Source: Candidatus Poseidoniaceae archaeon
GTDB taxonomy: Archaea > Thermoplasmatota > Poseidoniia > Poseidoniales > Poseidoniaceae
DNA length: 48,719 bases
Assembly: GCA_030747785.1 (NCBI GenBank)
Contig: JASLKC010000017.1
Span: forward strand, 1 to 48,719
Direction: 5' to 3'
In this document: positions 1 through 9,409 of the stretch, piece after piece
Position numbering within the stretch: position 1 is the first letter of the stretch
How the letters are laid out: every line of letters starts with the position of its first letter
Notes under the pieces: generated by a model
What the model saw: only the letters and a program-made list of their open reading frames with translations
What the model was told of the DNA's origin: nothing
Database searches by the model: none
Program-made: the position numbers and the translations under genes

Positions 1-3000
1 ATGTAGGATTGAACTTGTTCAAGTGTCCATCCTGGGAATCTACTCAGATCTGGGCCGGTTGCCTCTTCCTGTGCAGAACCATCCAGTATTGGCATTTGCG
101 TTGCATCAATTTCTGGAATATTGAAATCCTTCACAGGTCCAGAAAACTCATCCATCATGTCACCATCCTTTTTCTTGAGTAGTAGAATTACTGCGGCCCC
201 AATAAAGACAATGCTTGAAGCGATAATTAACCAAGTCATGAAAGCGATTCCACTGGAATCTTCGCCTTCCTCACTATCAATAATCGATTTATCCTTATTC
301 TGTTGAGCAGTACATCCTTCGATATCAGTTGCTGCTTCAGCAGGTGTATCTGGGCAATTATCTAGAGAATCGATAACACCATCTTCATCAGAGTCACTGA
401 CTGTAGCATTATCACCGGTTCCATTTCCAGTCGTATTGTCAATTGGAGTTGAGGTATCGACATTTTCGAGGTCACATCCAATAATTTCCCAATCATCTGT
501 ACCATCTCCATCGGCATCTGCGAGGGTGAGAGCATCGTGTGAGCTGATATTTACCTCAGTAGTTGCCCAGAGTATTTCATTTGCATCGTGAATACAATCC
601 CCGTCAGTGTCGTTACTATTTGGGTTGGATAAGTATGAGAATTCAACACTATTTACTAAGCCATCTTCATCACCGTCAAGGAGTTCATCTCCACCTTTTG
701 AGCGCTGGAATCCATTTTCGACTTCCCACTTATCAGGTAGTCCGTCGAGGTCGGTATCGGTGATATCGTCGAGACGATTCCAATCCTCCCACCAGGATGC
801 TTCGTAAATTTCTGTGATTGCGGTAGAGTGGAGAATTAAGCCCATCTCTCTATTTTGGAGGATTGAATTATCGCCCCAATTTATCGAAGAGATAAGTACG
901 CTTTCTCCATCTACAATTACCCCCTTATTGTGTAATTTTGTAACGGTCTCATTTTCGCTCATTAGAATCGCTTCAATATCCCCGGTCCAGTCTTCGTTAA
1001 GTTCGTTAACAGCCTCACGAATCTCTGAGTTATCATTGGCATAGTGCTGATTGATAATTAGGCGAATACGAACTCCTCTGTCTGCTGCATCTTGCAGTGC
1101 ATCAGTCAAGGGATTTTGACCCCATCCCCAATACCAATCCATTTCGAAAGATTGCAACGAGAGAAGAATCTCTTCGTCAGCAGAGTCAATCAATCCAGTT
1201 AGGCCTTGTATACAATCGTCTGGACAAGTCAATAATTCACCACTAACCGGGCCGTTTACAGCAACTCCAGCATCTATTGGGCCAATCCATGAGGTTGGAG
1301 GGTCATAGGAGCCTGAAACCGGTTGGGAAACCGTAGTGTCTTCGACATGCAGTTGTGATGGGTCTTCATCGAATGCCATTCGCTCGAGTACGATGGTAGC
1401 GAGATCTATGCTATCAACAATTACTCCCCAGTCTCTATTTCCTGTTCCATCGGACGGTAAGGAAGCCTCTTTCCAGTTTCCAGAGCCTATCCACACGCTG
1501 CTATCGTCTCTAACGGCAACCTTGGAATGAATGAACGCGTATGGAGAGTTGTAAGATGAGGAAAACTGCAAGACTTCAGCCCCAGCCTGTTCTAATTCCC
1601 ACATCATCCCGATGCTTTGGGCAACGTCGTAAGTCCCCCACCACTCTTCTGGTTCATGTACGACTACAGTAACTTCCACACCCGCAGTTTCCGCATCGAT
1701 TAGTGCTTGGACAAGATTTGGATGATGGATTTGATAGACATGGACGTGGATAGTTTCCTGCGCACCTGCAATCCAAGAAAGTACAGGCTCCAATCCATTT
1801 TCCGGACTGATGAGCGCAGTGACATCTGTATTGTCAGAGAACGTGTTTGAGCTACAGAAATGACTCGCTCCGGCTGTCGACCAACGCATTTGCCAATCAG
1901 TTGCTGTATCGGTATCGGGCATTACTCCACAACCATCTCCTCTCAAGTATAGAATACGGTCGATGGCAGCAACTGGTTCGGCGATGGCAACACCACTCCA
2001 GCCTTCGACTGAAGTTGGTCCATTGCCGTAAACGAATGAATCTGCAACAGTACCATCTGGGGCTACAAGACTAATTGTTGCTCCAGAATTTGGTAGCCAT
2101 ATCGGGTAGTCCATTACATCGTCTGCATCGAGTACAATAGTATCTCCCATGCCTTTTACACCAGAAGCATCAGGACTGATAATTACCGATTCACCGGGGG
2201 CTATCATAACAGAGGTAAATGTTCCATTAAAGGATGTACCTCCAGTTTGTTGCTTCTGAATTTGCCATCCATCAAGTTTAGCAGTAAGAGTGCCGATGTT
2301 TGAAATTTCGAAGAATTCGTCATTATCTGTTTGACTCTTTTCCTCGAACATAAATCTGCTAAACACTAGGTCCTCAGGGCCTGCGAAGGAGGAGGCATCG
2401 GGCTCTGGTTGTCCCGGTGTTGGCCAAGGCAGAGTCTCACCAGAGTGGTCCATCGTAATACAATCAGTAGTAGTTGTCCAACTAACGGAATCAACGGTAT
2501 TGCCGTCTGGATCTTCTAGAGTGAATGAACCTCCAAGTCCACTGATGAACCACATTGGTAATGTGATTACGGCTCTTTGGTCTGGTGCGACCATTGTTGA
2601 GGATGCATTCCACAGTCTATCTGTGCGAACATGGAATAGGTCGCCATCATCCGACTCCAATCTCCAAGCAGATAGGTCGATTACCTCATTCCCATCATTG
2701 AGTAATTCAATCCAATCATGGTCAGGAGTTACGGAGCCATCTGAACAATGTGCTAGAACTTCAGTAACTGAAACTGTAGTTTGACCTGAGTAAGGTGAGG
2801 TTTGGGGGTTAGGCATGCCTGGTGTAGGCCAAGGTGCTTGACTCCAAACATCAAACCAATTCCAAATGCTTTCACCCTCTGTACTTTGGTCATATGTCAC
2901 CGAGGAGATAAGTTGGTTTGTGTGGTCGCGAAGTTCGATAGTATCGGGATTTGTGTTTCTCAAATAGAACCCTTGACTTCCATTGATTGCAACAAGTGCG

Positions 3001-4643
3001 ATTTCTCCTGGGTTGAGCATGGTATCGGTTCGAAGAGGTAATTCATTCACATCAATCGTGAAAGAGCGAGGCCCAGCAGTCAATTCCCAATTGGCTAGGT
3101 CCACGCTGATATTACCTGTATTTTTCAGCTCCACCCATTCTCCACCAGGCCAATTAGCAGAGTCATTACCAGCAGCATCAGGCATTATTTCGTTGATTGA
3201 AACATCGCCCGTTACAGTCGTAGAACCCGGTTCTGGTTGTCCAGGTGTTGGCCAAGTGGACGGTGTCCAAGGGTCGGTAGGTTGAGTTGCGGCAATTAGT
3301 GATACATTCTCTCCGTGGTCGTTATTCCACCATGAACTACTAACTACGGTTCCGAATTGGTCTAACAACATGAGATGGTTGTAGTCATTCCAAAGTTCCG
3401 TACCTTGGGTGAATTGTACTAAACGACGACCATCAGGAGCGATTGCAGTTGCAGGTTGGCTATTATTGAACACAAGAGATAGGGCGTCGAGTTGCGTGAT
3501 ATTGCCCATGCCATCCATTATCATCCAACCTTGAAGGTCGAGGTTAGCTGGTCCAGTATTATGCAGTTCAATCCATTCGCCATCGGGGAATGGTGCTCCA
3601 TCGATTGTTGCGTTTGGAAGAACTTCAGAAATTTGAATTGGCGAAGAGCCATTGACAATCATGTCCCAAGGCACTGGGTTTTCTGACTCAGGTGTTGGGA
3701 ATGCTGCGGGTGCCCAATTTCCACTTGGATGGTGTATAAGAGAAAAACCAGGGTAGGTAACTGTCCAACTGATAGTTTGGGCAGTAGTTCCATTTGGCCA
3801 TTTCAAGTTAAGAGTCTCTTGTCCATTATTGAGGATGCCCCATTCTACAGAGCCATTTATTGCAATAATTCTGTTTTCATTGGGTCCAATATCCATTGAC
3901 GACCCAATCAGGTGTGTGGAATTCATCGACAGGGTATTTCCATAGGCATCGCTGATACTCCATCCTGTGAGATCAATCGTATTTTGACCGGTATTCAGTA
4001 ATTCAATCCACTCGCCTCCGGGCCAACTGGCATTATCTGCACTTGGCCAAGGATTAGCCATCACTTCATTGAATACCAAATCTGCAGCAACTGGAGCGGT
4101 TACTGCACTATTTGCAGAACCCGGTGTAGGTTGGTTTGTTGAAATCCAATCTGCAGTTGGGTTTGTAGAATCCTCTTCGAGACTAACGCCACCAGATGAT
4201 GCACTCCAAGATGCTTGGTCGACGCGGGTCCCCGAAGAATCCAGAAGGTCGACATATCCGCCGGTATTGGTCATGTAGAAATTAGCGGAACCATTTCGTG
4301 CAACAACAAGATAGTCGCCGGGTTGAATAGTCCATGTAGATGAATTTCCGGCCTCATATCCTACGATAGAATCAGCGTTAGCAGCCAGGACCTTTGAGGC
4401 TTGATTTTCTATTTCCCAGTTGAGAATATCGACTGCAGTCGAGCCTTTATTGTATAATTCAATCCACTCGCCCCCGGGCCAACTGGCATTATCATAGCCA
4501 TTTGGGTCCGGAATTAATTCGTTTAGGCAAATGTCGGATGAACAAGAGATTGAGCGTCCATTTGTTGCCGCACCAACGTCTACAACTTGAGTCATTGGAG
4601 CGAGAATCATTATGGCAATCAGAATGAATGGACGGAGGTTCAT
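1..4643 (-). CDS. Giant membrane-anchored lamin-tail-domain / phospholipase D-like (HKD) surface protein, partial
   Basis: The start codon is at 4643-4641 and the frame stays open to the left edge, so about 1548 residues are visible and the C-terminus is missing. Residues 1-25 form a signal peptide. Six lamin-tail-like domains begin near residues 28, 188, 335, 478, 621 and 756; several carry a GGEWIEL core and most are joined by WPTPGxPxP linkers. Two PLD-type modules follow, each with an intact HxKx4D motif: HSKVAVRD near residue 1037 with GSGNW after it, and HNKGVIVD near residue 1237 with SSINW after it. Aspartate-rich Ca2+-type repeats (TDLDGLPDKWE, DSDEDGVIDSLDNCPD) lie at about 1300-1440. 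A membrane helix lies at about 1462-1483, then KKK and a cytoplasmic tail containing FPGWTLEQVQ. Paired HKD motifs form one active site in PLD phosphodiesterases and Nuc-type nucleases; lamin-tail domains often accompany secreted nucleases. An extracellular nuclease or phospholipase is inferred. It is last in a co-directional set with the permease and the OB-fold protein. Confidence 0.85.
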   Translation of the reverse strand, partial: MNLRPFILIAIMILAPMTQVVDVGAATNGRSISCSSDICLNELIPDPNGYDNASWPGGEWIELYNKGSTAVDILNWEIENQASKVLAANADSIVGYEAGNSSTWTIQPGDYLVVARNGSANFYMTNTGGYVDLLDSSGTRVDQASWSASSGGVSLEEDSTNPTADWISTNQPTPGSANSAVTAPVAADLVFNEVMANPWPSADNASWPGGEWIELLNTGQNTIDLTGWSISDAYGNTLSMNSTHLIGSSMDIGPNENRIIAINGSVEWGILNNGQETLNLKWPNGTTAQTISWTVTYPGFSLIHHPSGNWAPAAFPTPESENPVPWDMIVNGSSPIQISEVLPNATIDGAPFPDGEWIELHNTGPANLDLQGWMIMDGMGNITQLDALSLVFNNSQPATAIAPDGRRLVQFTQGTELWNDYNHLMLLDQFGTVVSSSWWNNDHGENVSLIAATQPTDPWTPSTWPTPGQPEPGSTTVTGDVSINEIMPDAAGNDSANWPGGEWVELKNTGNISVDLANWELTAGPRSFTIDVNELPLRTDTMLNPGEIALVAINGSQGFYLRNTNPDTIELRDHTNQLISSVTYDQSTEGESIWNWFDVWSQAPWPTPGMPNPQTSPYSGQTTVSVTEVLAHCSDGSVTPDHDWIELLNDGNEVIDLSAWRLESDDGDLFHVRTDRLWNASSTMVAPDQRAVITLPMWFISGLGGSFTLEDPDGNTVDSVSWTTTTDCITMDHSGETLPWPTPGQPEPDASSFAGPEDLVFSRFMFEEKSQTDNDEFFEISNIGTLTAKLDGWQIQKQQTGGTSFNGTFTSVMIAPGESVIISPDASGVKGMGDTIVLDADDVMDYPIWLPNSGATISLVAPDGTVADSFVYGNGPTSVEGWSGVAIAEPVAAIDRILYLRGDGCGVMPDTDTATDWQMRWSTAGASHFCSSNTFSDNTDVTALISPENGLEPVLSWIAGAQETIHVHVYQIHHPNLVQALIDAETAGVEVTVVVHEPEEWWGTYDVAQSIGMMWELEQAGAEVLQFSSSYNSPYAFIHSKVAVRDDSSVWIGSGNWKEASLPSDGTGNRDWGVIVDSIDLATIVLERMAFDEDPSQLHVEDTTVSQPVSGSYDPPTSWIGPIDAGVAVNGPVSGELLTCPDDCIQGLTGLIDSADEEILLSLQSFEMDWYWGWGQNPLTDALQDAADRGVRIRLIINQHYANDNSEIREAVNELNEDWTGDIEAILMSENETVTKLHNKGVIVDGESVLISSINWGDNSILQNREMGLILHSTAITEIYEASWWEDWNRLDDITDTDLDGLPDKWEVENGFQRSKGGDELLDGDEDGLVNSVEFSYLSNPNSNDTDGDCIHDANEILWATTEVNISSHDALTLADADGDGTDDWEIIGCDLENVDTSTPIDNTTGNGTGDNATVSDSDEDGVIDSLDNCPDTPAEAATDIEGCTAQQNKDKSIIDSEEGEDSSGIAFMTWLIIASSIVFIGAAVILLLKKKDGDMMDEFSGPVKDFNIPEIDATQMPILDGSAQEEATGPDLSRFPGWTLEQVQSY
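2380..4570 (-). repeat. Six tandem lamin-tail domain repeats (period about 135-160 residues)
   Basis: Within the giant HKD protein the pattern NE(V/I)(M/L)P..., GGEW(I/V)EL.N.G, DL..W, followed by a WPTPG linker, recurs six times. The copies are diverged in protein and DNA, so this is old domain duplication, not recent DNA repetition. The last copy (near residue 756) is the least conserved, with DEFFEISN in place of GEWIELxN. Confidence 0.75.
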
Positions 4644-4679
4644 GGTACTCACCGGGCATTAACCACAAAGCGCTGAGCC

Positions 4680-4697
4680 TTGATGCTTACGCATCAA
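4680..4697. terminator. Intergenic hairpin, 7-bp stem with TTAC loop
   Basis: TTGATGC, loop TTAC, GCATCAA: a perfect 7-bp inverted repeat directly after the stop codon of the permease gene (minus strand) and before the start of the HKD protein gene. No T-run follows it. It could mark an mRNA 3' end or processing site; the structure is certain, the function is inferred. Confidence 0.5.
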
Positions 4698-6197
4698 TCA
4701 TAGGAATCCGAAAGCATCGAATGTCTGTGCAAATGTGTAAATCATAATTGGTACGATGATAATACCCATCCCGTGCGACCTTCTTATTCCAATTCGTGGA
4801 GGGATTAATCCCATAATTGTGCCAATGATCAGAACGCCTATTCCAACCCATCCAGTAGATAGCCAAACCAATGTTGTCACGAAGATGATTACTCCTAATA
4901 CCATCGATTGTAGTGGTACAGCCTCATGAAGTCGCAGAATTCCTTTTCCTACATGGCGCATCAATGGTACAGCGATTAGTCCTGCTGCGATTGTCAAGGC
5001 CAAAAGGCGAATGAAATCAGTAGTTGGGTGAAGACCACTCCAAGTATCAACCGGGTACATTTGCTTCAATGCGAGTGTCGCTCCAGAACGCGAGCGTCCA
5101 ATGATGTATAGGAAACCAAGTACCATCACAGTAACTGCAGTATTAGTGGCTGATAACAAGGCAATAATTTCGAGGTCTTGCTTTTTGTGAGGACTCTCAC
5201 CCTCACCCGCCGCCTCAGCTCTTGCTAGAGCAAGTAACTCTTCGTCAGTCATTTGAGTGAGTTGTCTTGTTTCCCAATCAAGACCGACACCTTCTTTCCC
5301 CTGCATTTTAGCAGCAACGTTTCGTCCACCCATTACTAGCACGGTAGCCTGGGCAGCGGTCATTCCAGGTAGTACTCCCATAGCCGCTCCAGCACATGAA
5401 GAAAGGAAACAAGGTATCATCAGCGGACCAGTTGGAGGTAATTCCCAATCCTCTTTTTGTGGAGGGATCTCCGAGGTGGTGGCATAGATATCTAATAAAT
5501 TTGCAATTCCGAATAAGCCGGCTAATGCTGGCAAGAGTAGACCAGCACCGGGCATATCAACTGGCGATCTTGCAGGGAGATTGAATACTCCCCATCCATA
5601 TAATCCCGAAAGTAGGAAGAAGGCTGTAGCAGCAATATATCCAGCAAACTTAGAATCTCTTCCTAGTTTTCCACCAGAAACCGTCTGTACCCATTTGGGG
5701 AAATCAAGACGGGTTGTTTCTGTTGCCAATAGCAGCACTGAGATACTTAGTAGAACGAAAGGGAGCGCACTAGTCAAATTATTATATAGCCCGAGTTCAG
5801 GCCCAAATACAATCCTTGCTACGATAATTAATGGCAGTGACAAGAATAGTCCAAGTTGACTCCCCCTTGCTGAATAAGCAACACCCTTGGGGGCATTTCC
5901 TGATAATAGCATTCTATGGCCGGGTAAAAGTGCTAGAGCAGTATCTGCTCCTGGAGCTCCAATCAATGCCGAGGGAATATAATTCAAGAATGTGTGAACA
6001 ACTCCAGTCGCTACAATAATTCCCGCTGCTGCAGACAAGGGTATGCCAATTGCTAACATCGCAGGGGATACTCCAAGCAGAATAAGTGCAACATTGTTGA
6101 CGTGAAAACCAGGGATTAGACCAGTAAGTGAACCGATGCATACGCCAATGAATAACGCGGCTAACATCCACCCCACTTCAAGCCAGAACCCTTCCAT
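4698..6197 (-). CDS. TctA/DUF112-family membrane transporter
   Basis: This 499-residue protein is almost wholly hydrophobic, with about ten or more membrane segments. Near residues 22-35 it has SLTGLIPGFHVNN, the glycine-rich signature of the TctA family in its archaeal form, where histidine follows PGF. A second family-like stretch is IPSALIGAPGADTALALLPGHR, near residue 75. A hydrophilic, charged loop lies at about 300-345. TctA proteins are the large membrane subunit of tripartite tricarboxylate transporters. No small TctB subunit or TctC binding protein is nearby, as is usual for archaeal homologues, so the substrate is unknown. The start has AGGTGG just upstream as a ribosome binding site. 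It lies 11 bp after the OB-fold gene, which indicates an operon. Confidence 0.85.
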   Translation of the reverse strand: MEGFWLEVGWMLAALFIGVCIGSLTGLIPGFHVNNVALILLGVSPAMLAIGIPLSAAAGIIVATGVVHTFLNYIPSALIGAPGADTALALLPGHRMLLSGNAPKGVAYSARGSQLGLFLSLPLIIVARIVFGPELGLYNNLTSALPFVLLSISVLLLATETTRLDFPKWVQTVSGGKLGRDSKFAGYIAATAFFLLSGLYGWGVFNLPARSPVDMPGAGLLLPALAGLFGIANLLDIYATTSEIPPQKEDWELPPTGPLMIPCFLSSCAGAAMGVLPGMTAAQATVLVMGGRNVAAKMQGKEGVGLDWETRQLTQMTDEELLALARAEAAGEGESPHKKQDLEIIALLSATNTAVTVMVLGFLYIIGRSRSGATLALKQMYPVDTWSGLHPTTDFIRLLALTIAAGLIAVPLMRHVGKGILRLHEAVPLQSMVLGVIIFVTTLVWLSTGWVGIGVLIIGTIMGLIPPRIGIRRSHGMGIIIVPIMIYTFAQTFDAFGFL

Positions 6198-6208
6198 ATT
6201 TATCCCAC

Positions 6209-8029
6209 CTAAAAATCTTCAGCGTCATCAGCAATTCCGTTACCATCTTCGTCGGTAACATCTGCTTCATCTAGGACATAGTGGTGGGCAAGAGTGACAT
6301 CATCGGCAACCTCTATCAGGCGTCCAGTCCACTTTAGTGTCATTTCTTCATGGTATTCATTCAAACCAATTGAATCTTCAGTTACATTTATTCTTATTTT
6401 TTCAATTCCACCCTCTTTTTGTAAGTAAGTCAATCCATCAATAGTAACCAAGTTGCCAGTAATTTCAGTTATTTTATTTAGATCCCAAAATTCAGGGGCC
6501 CCTTTTGACAAATCATACGGCTGTGCAGATGGAGGTTCACCTATAATTTCTAAAGAACTTATGTCCAATTGGAATTCCGAACTTTTAGGCTCCCATTTGA
6601 CAGTGACATTTACAATAATTTCTTGCCCATCTTCTAGCCAACCAGTGTGCATCCCCAGTGGCACAAATGCATCCATTTTGGAAATAAGATTACCTGGATC
6701 ATTGGCACTGTAAATTGCGTTGGCGATAGAAATTTTTGTGCCTTCTTCTTTACTCATTTCTACCGAACCCGATACATAAGCAGTAAGCTGCAAAAGGTTA
6801 AAATTCGAGATGTCAACTAAAGTTTGTTCTGGATTACTAGCTAATTGTAGCAACAAAGTTGAAGTCGGAATTGGTTGTGAAATAGTATCTATACACCAAC
6901 TTGAGTGACTTTGTGACCATATCAATCGACCTCCATAAGCCACTTCACTACCTTCAAATGAAGATATATTACCACTATTCAGCAAACACGCCTTAAGGTC
7001 ACCACCAGGTTCAGTTATTTTATCACCAGAAATTATGCCTGCTAATATCACATATTGATCTTCACTGTAGGACCATGTCTGATAATTAGCCCAGACAATA
7101 GTCGATGGTTCGGGTATATGGTTTCTGTCAATCCTAATTTCAGGCCCTTGAGTGTGAATCGACCATCGAAGTTCACGCTGCTCATATTGTACGACCGCCG
7201 TAACTTCTACCTTTTGTCCAGCTTCAAGCCACTGGCCTGGTGCAGAATTAATCACCATTCGCATTTGGTGTTCACTATTACTGTACACAGGATGGTCACC
7301 CAGATATAGTGCCATAAATGTGGAATCTGGTTTAACCGATTTAGATAAATATCCTGTGATTGTAAAGGTTTTACCCAAAAAGTCACTAGGGTTTGCAGCA
7401 ATAGTTGAAATCCCAATCACGGGAGTTTCTGGGATATCAGACTTTTCCCAGGAAAGAGCACCTCCACCTAATGCTTGTAGCCAGATCCTCCCTTCATATT
7501 CAATTACATCGCCCGTGGCAGTAACTTGAGTTCCAAGCATAGGGACGTCGCCATATCGATACCAACGTAGTTCAGCAACGCCAGTATCATCCTCAATAAT
7601 TATGTCAATACGATTGTCACCCGAAGAATATGGGTCCTCAACCCATGAAATAACAATCCCTTCTACAGTAACAACTTCGCGATTATGTTCTATTAGGTCT
7701 TCAATATTAACGAGTTCTGGTTCCCTTACCATTGCATAAGCATTCATCGCAGCAACAAGTAAGACCGACAGTGCGAACATTACCCATAGACGCTGTCCTC
7801 TCAGTTCAGGACTATCATCGAGTAATCGGTCAATAATTCCAGAAATCCCTCCATTTTTGACTTCAGATTTGTGCACTGCAACATACTCACTGTGCCCGAT
7901 TCGTCCATCTAAATTGGCATCATATGTCTCGAATACTGAATCCAAATTATATCGGTTTCCTTCGGATACCAAGACGTCGATTTCATCATTTATAGAGCCA
8001 CTATCATCTGAAGGTGCCTTCTCGCTCAT
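6209..8029 (-). CDS. Membrane-anchored protein with an N-terminal EF-hand and OB-fold-like repeats
   Basis: This 606-residue protein has a canonical 12-residue EF-hand loop, DANLDGRIGHSE, near residues 39-50. One membrane helix (LWVMFALSVLLVAAMNAY) follows at about 80-100. The remaining 500 residues resemble repeated OB-fold modules. The clearest runs from VTVEGIVISW to YEGRIWLQALG (about 108-185), with the DDTGVAELRWYRYG pattern of nucleic-acid-binding tRNA_anti-like OB folds. A second starts near NPSDFLGKTFTITGYL, and weaker copies follow. The C-terminus has DVTDEDGNGIADD, another Ca2+-type loop. The topology suggests the EF-hand inside and the OB repeats outside. Similar OB repeats occur in bacterial surface nucleases of the YhcR type. 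Nucleic acid binding is inferred; the OB assignment is from pattern only. It is first in the operon with the permease and the HKD protein. Confidence 0.7.
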   Translation of the reverse strand: MSEKAPSDDSGSINDEIDVLVSEGNRYNLDSVFETYDANLDGRIGHSEYVAVHKSEVKNGGISGIIDRLLDDSPELRGQRLWVMFALSVLLVAAMNAYAMVREPELVNIEDLIEHNREVVTVEGIVISWVEDPYSSGDNRIDIIIEDDTGVAELRWYRYGDVPMLGTQVTATGDVIEYEGRIWLQALGGGALSWEKSDIPETPVIGISTIAANPSDFLGKTFTITGYLSKSVKPDSTFMALYLGDHPVYSNSEHQMRMVINSAPGQWLEAGQKVEVTAVVQYEQRELRWSIHTQGPEIRIDRNHIPEPSTIVWANYQTWSYSEDQYVILAGIISGDKITEPGGDLKACLLNSGNISSFEGSEVAYGGRLIWSQSHSSWCIDTISQPIPTSTLLLQLASNPEQTLVDISNFNLLQLTAYVSGSVEMSKEEGTKISIANAIYSANDPGNLISKMDAFVPLGMHTGWLEDGQEIIVNVTVKWEPKSSEFQLDISSLEIIGEPPSAQPYDLSKGAPEFWDLNKITEITGNLVTIDGLTYLQKEGGIEKIRINVTEDSIGLNEYHEEMTLKWTGRLIEVADDVTLAHHYVLDEADVTDEDGNGIADDAEDF

Positions 8030-8082
8030 ATCCGGTCCAGAGCCTTCAGTTCAATATCACTTGTGTAGGGAAAGGGCTTGAT
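8030..8082. promoter_or_regulatory. Divergent intergenic region between the OB-fold operon and the HD hydrolase
   Basis: These 53 bp separate two head-to-head genes and so must hold both promoters, unless a promoter lies inside a coding region. No convincing TATA box was seen. The call rests on gene arrangement only. Confidence 0.35.
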
Positions 8083-9396
8083 ATGATGGGGCCCGAACCT
8101 CGTTCCATGCGAGACCGTGTAATACGTGATGAAATCCATCGCGACATCCTGGTCCCTGCTCATATTGCACGATTAATCGACACCCGTGAATTCCAACGAC
8201 TGCGTAACATTCAGCAGCTCGCAACTTGCCATTATGTCTTTCCCGCAGCAACCCATAATCGCTTCGCACACAGTCTTGGCGCGTACCATCTGGCCACAGT
8301 GCTTTGCAATCATTTGAGTGATGTTCAGCCGGGAATTATTTCTGCGGAGGATGCTGAATTAGTATCCATTGCCGCATTATTACACGATATTGGTCATCCA
8401 CCCTTTTCTCATCTCTTAGAGAGTCCGAAGGTATTCGCAACATTCCATAGCCATGAAAAGTGGGGCCAGATGATGCTTGAGTCTGATGAAACCGAGATCG
8501 GTTCTGCTCTGCGTGAGGTTCTTGGAACCGCAAGAACACAACGCTTATTCGCACTTTTTGATGGTGCTTCTGAGTGCAATGGTGAAGTGATTGCACCTTT
8601 CCTAAAGGAGATAGTTTCCAGTCAACTAGATGTTGACAGAATGGATTACATGATACGAGACCAAGCAAATACCGGTGCTCAAATCGGTGGTTTCGATAGT
8701 GCTAGAGTAATCCGGGCATTACGTGTAGATGAGAAGGGTCATCTTTTCGCAAAGCAATGGGGATTACCTGCTATCGAAGCATACCTCGTTACTCGTTACC
8801 ATATGTATAACCAAGTCTATTTCCATAAGGTGAATCAACTTACTCAAGAGTATTTGGTAAGAGTTTTATCACGTGCGAGAGTACTAGCAGAGAATGGTTC
8901 GCTAACTCTCAGCAATTCACTTTCATCAATGCTAACCTCTGCCGAACTAACCGTCAAGGAATATGCTCGCTTGACAGATGCTGACATCAATAGCGCCTTG
9001 CTCGACTGGGCAGATCACGATGATGCAGTTCTCGCTGGGTATGCGCGAAGATTGGTTTCCCGACGTGACTATCACAAGAGTATTCGAATTGGAGAATTAT
9101 CTACAAAAATGATGGATGTGGTTATTCCCCGAATTTTGCCAATCCTCGAAGAGGCCGGGTATGGTGAGTCGGACATAATCACCGCTTCGATTCGCAAAAA
9201 GGGATACATGCCCTATGCGCAGGGAATAAAGTTGGAAGATGGCCGAGATGTCGTTGAACATTCACCATTGATCCAGAGTTTGGTACAACAGTCAGTACAT
9301 GCTTTGATATTCATTCCAGAAGATGTTAGAGACCATTGTGAGCAGGTTGCAAGGGAAGTAATCAAACCATCACAATCAAGTCTTGCATCCTTCTGA
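8083..9396 (+). CDS. HD-superfamily phosphohydrolase (COG1078 / SAMHD1-like)
   Basis: The product has 437 residues when started at the tandem ATGs (8083/8086). Metal-binding HD motifs are clear: THNRFAHSLGAYHLA near residue 60, then LLHDIGHPPFSH near residue 105, and DVDRMDYMIRDQANTG near residue 190, which is the third conserved aspartate region of this family. The HNRF.HS and D.DR.DY signatures match COG1078 hydrolases, related to dGTP triphosphohydrolases and SAMHD1. A dNTP or nucleotide phosphohydrolase role in the cytoplasm is likely, but the substrate is not known. An in-frame GTG at 8014 would extend the protein into the divergent gene; the extension has no family character, so the later ATG was chosen. 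ATG 8107 is a further possibility. Confidence 0.9.
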   Translation: MMGPEPRSMRDRVIRDEIHRDILVPAHIARLIDTREFQRLRNIQQLATCHYVFPAATHNRFAHSLGAYHLATVLCNHLSDVQPGIISAEDAELVSIAALLHDIGHPPFSHLLESPKVFATFHSHEKWGQMMLESDETEIGSALREVLGTARTQRLFALFDGASECNGEVIAPFLKEIVSSQLDVDRMDYMIRDQANTGAQIGGFDSARVIRALRVDEKGHLFAKQWGLPAIEAYLVTRYHMYNQVYFHKVNQLTQEYLVRVLSRARVLAENGSLTLSNSLSSMLTSAELTVKEYARLTDADINSALLDWADHDDAVLAGYARRLVSRRDYHKSIRIGELSTKMMDVVIPRILPILEEAGYGESDIITASIRKKGYMPYAQGIKLEDGRDVVEHSPLIQSLVQQSVHALIFIPEDVRDHCEQVAREVIKPSQSSLASF

Positions 9397-9409
9397 GAGT
9401 GTTTGCTAC

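Noticed and set aside
8014-8082. N-terminal extension of the HD hydrolase from a GTG codon
   Set aside because: It would overlap the divergent OB-fold gene start, and the added residues do not look like the family, which begins near the tandem ATGs.
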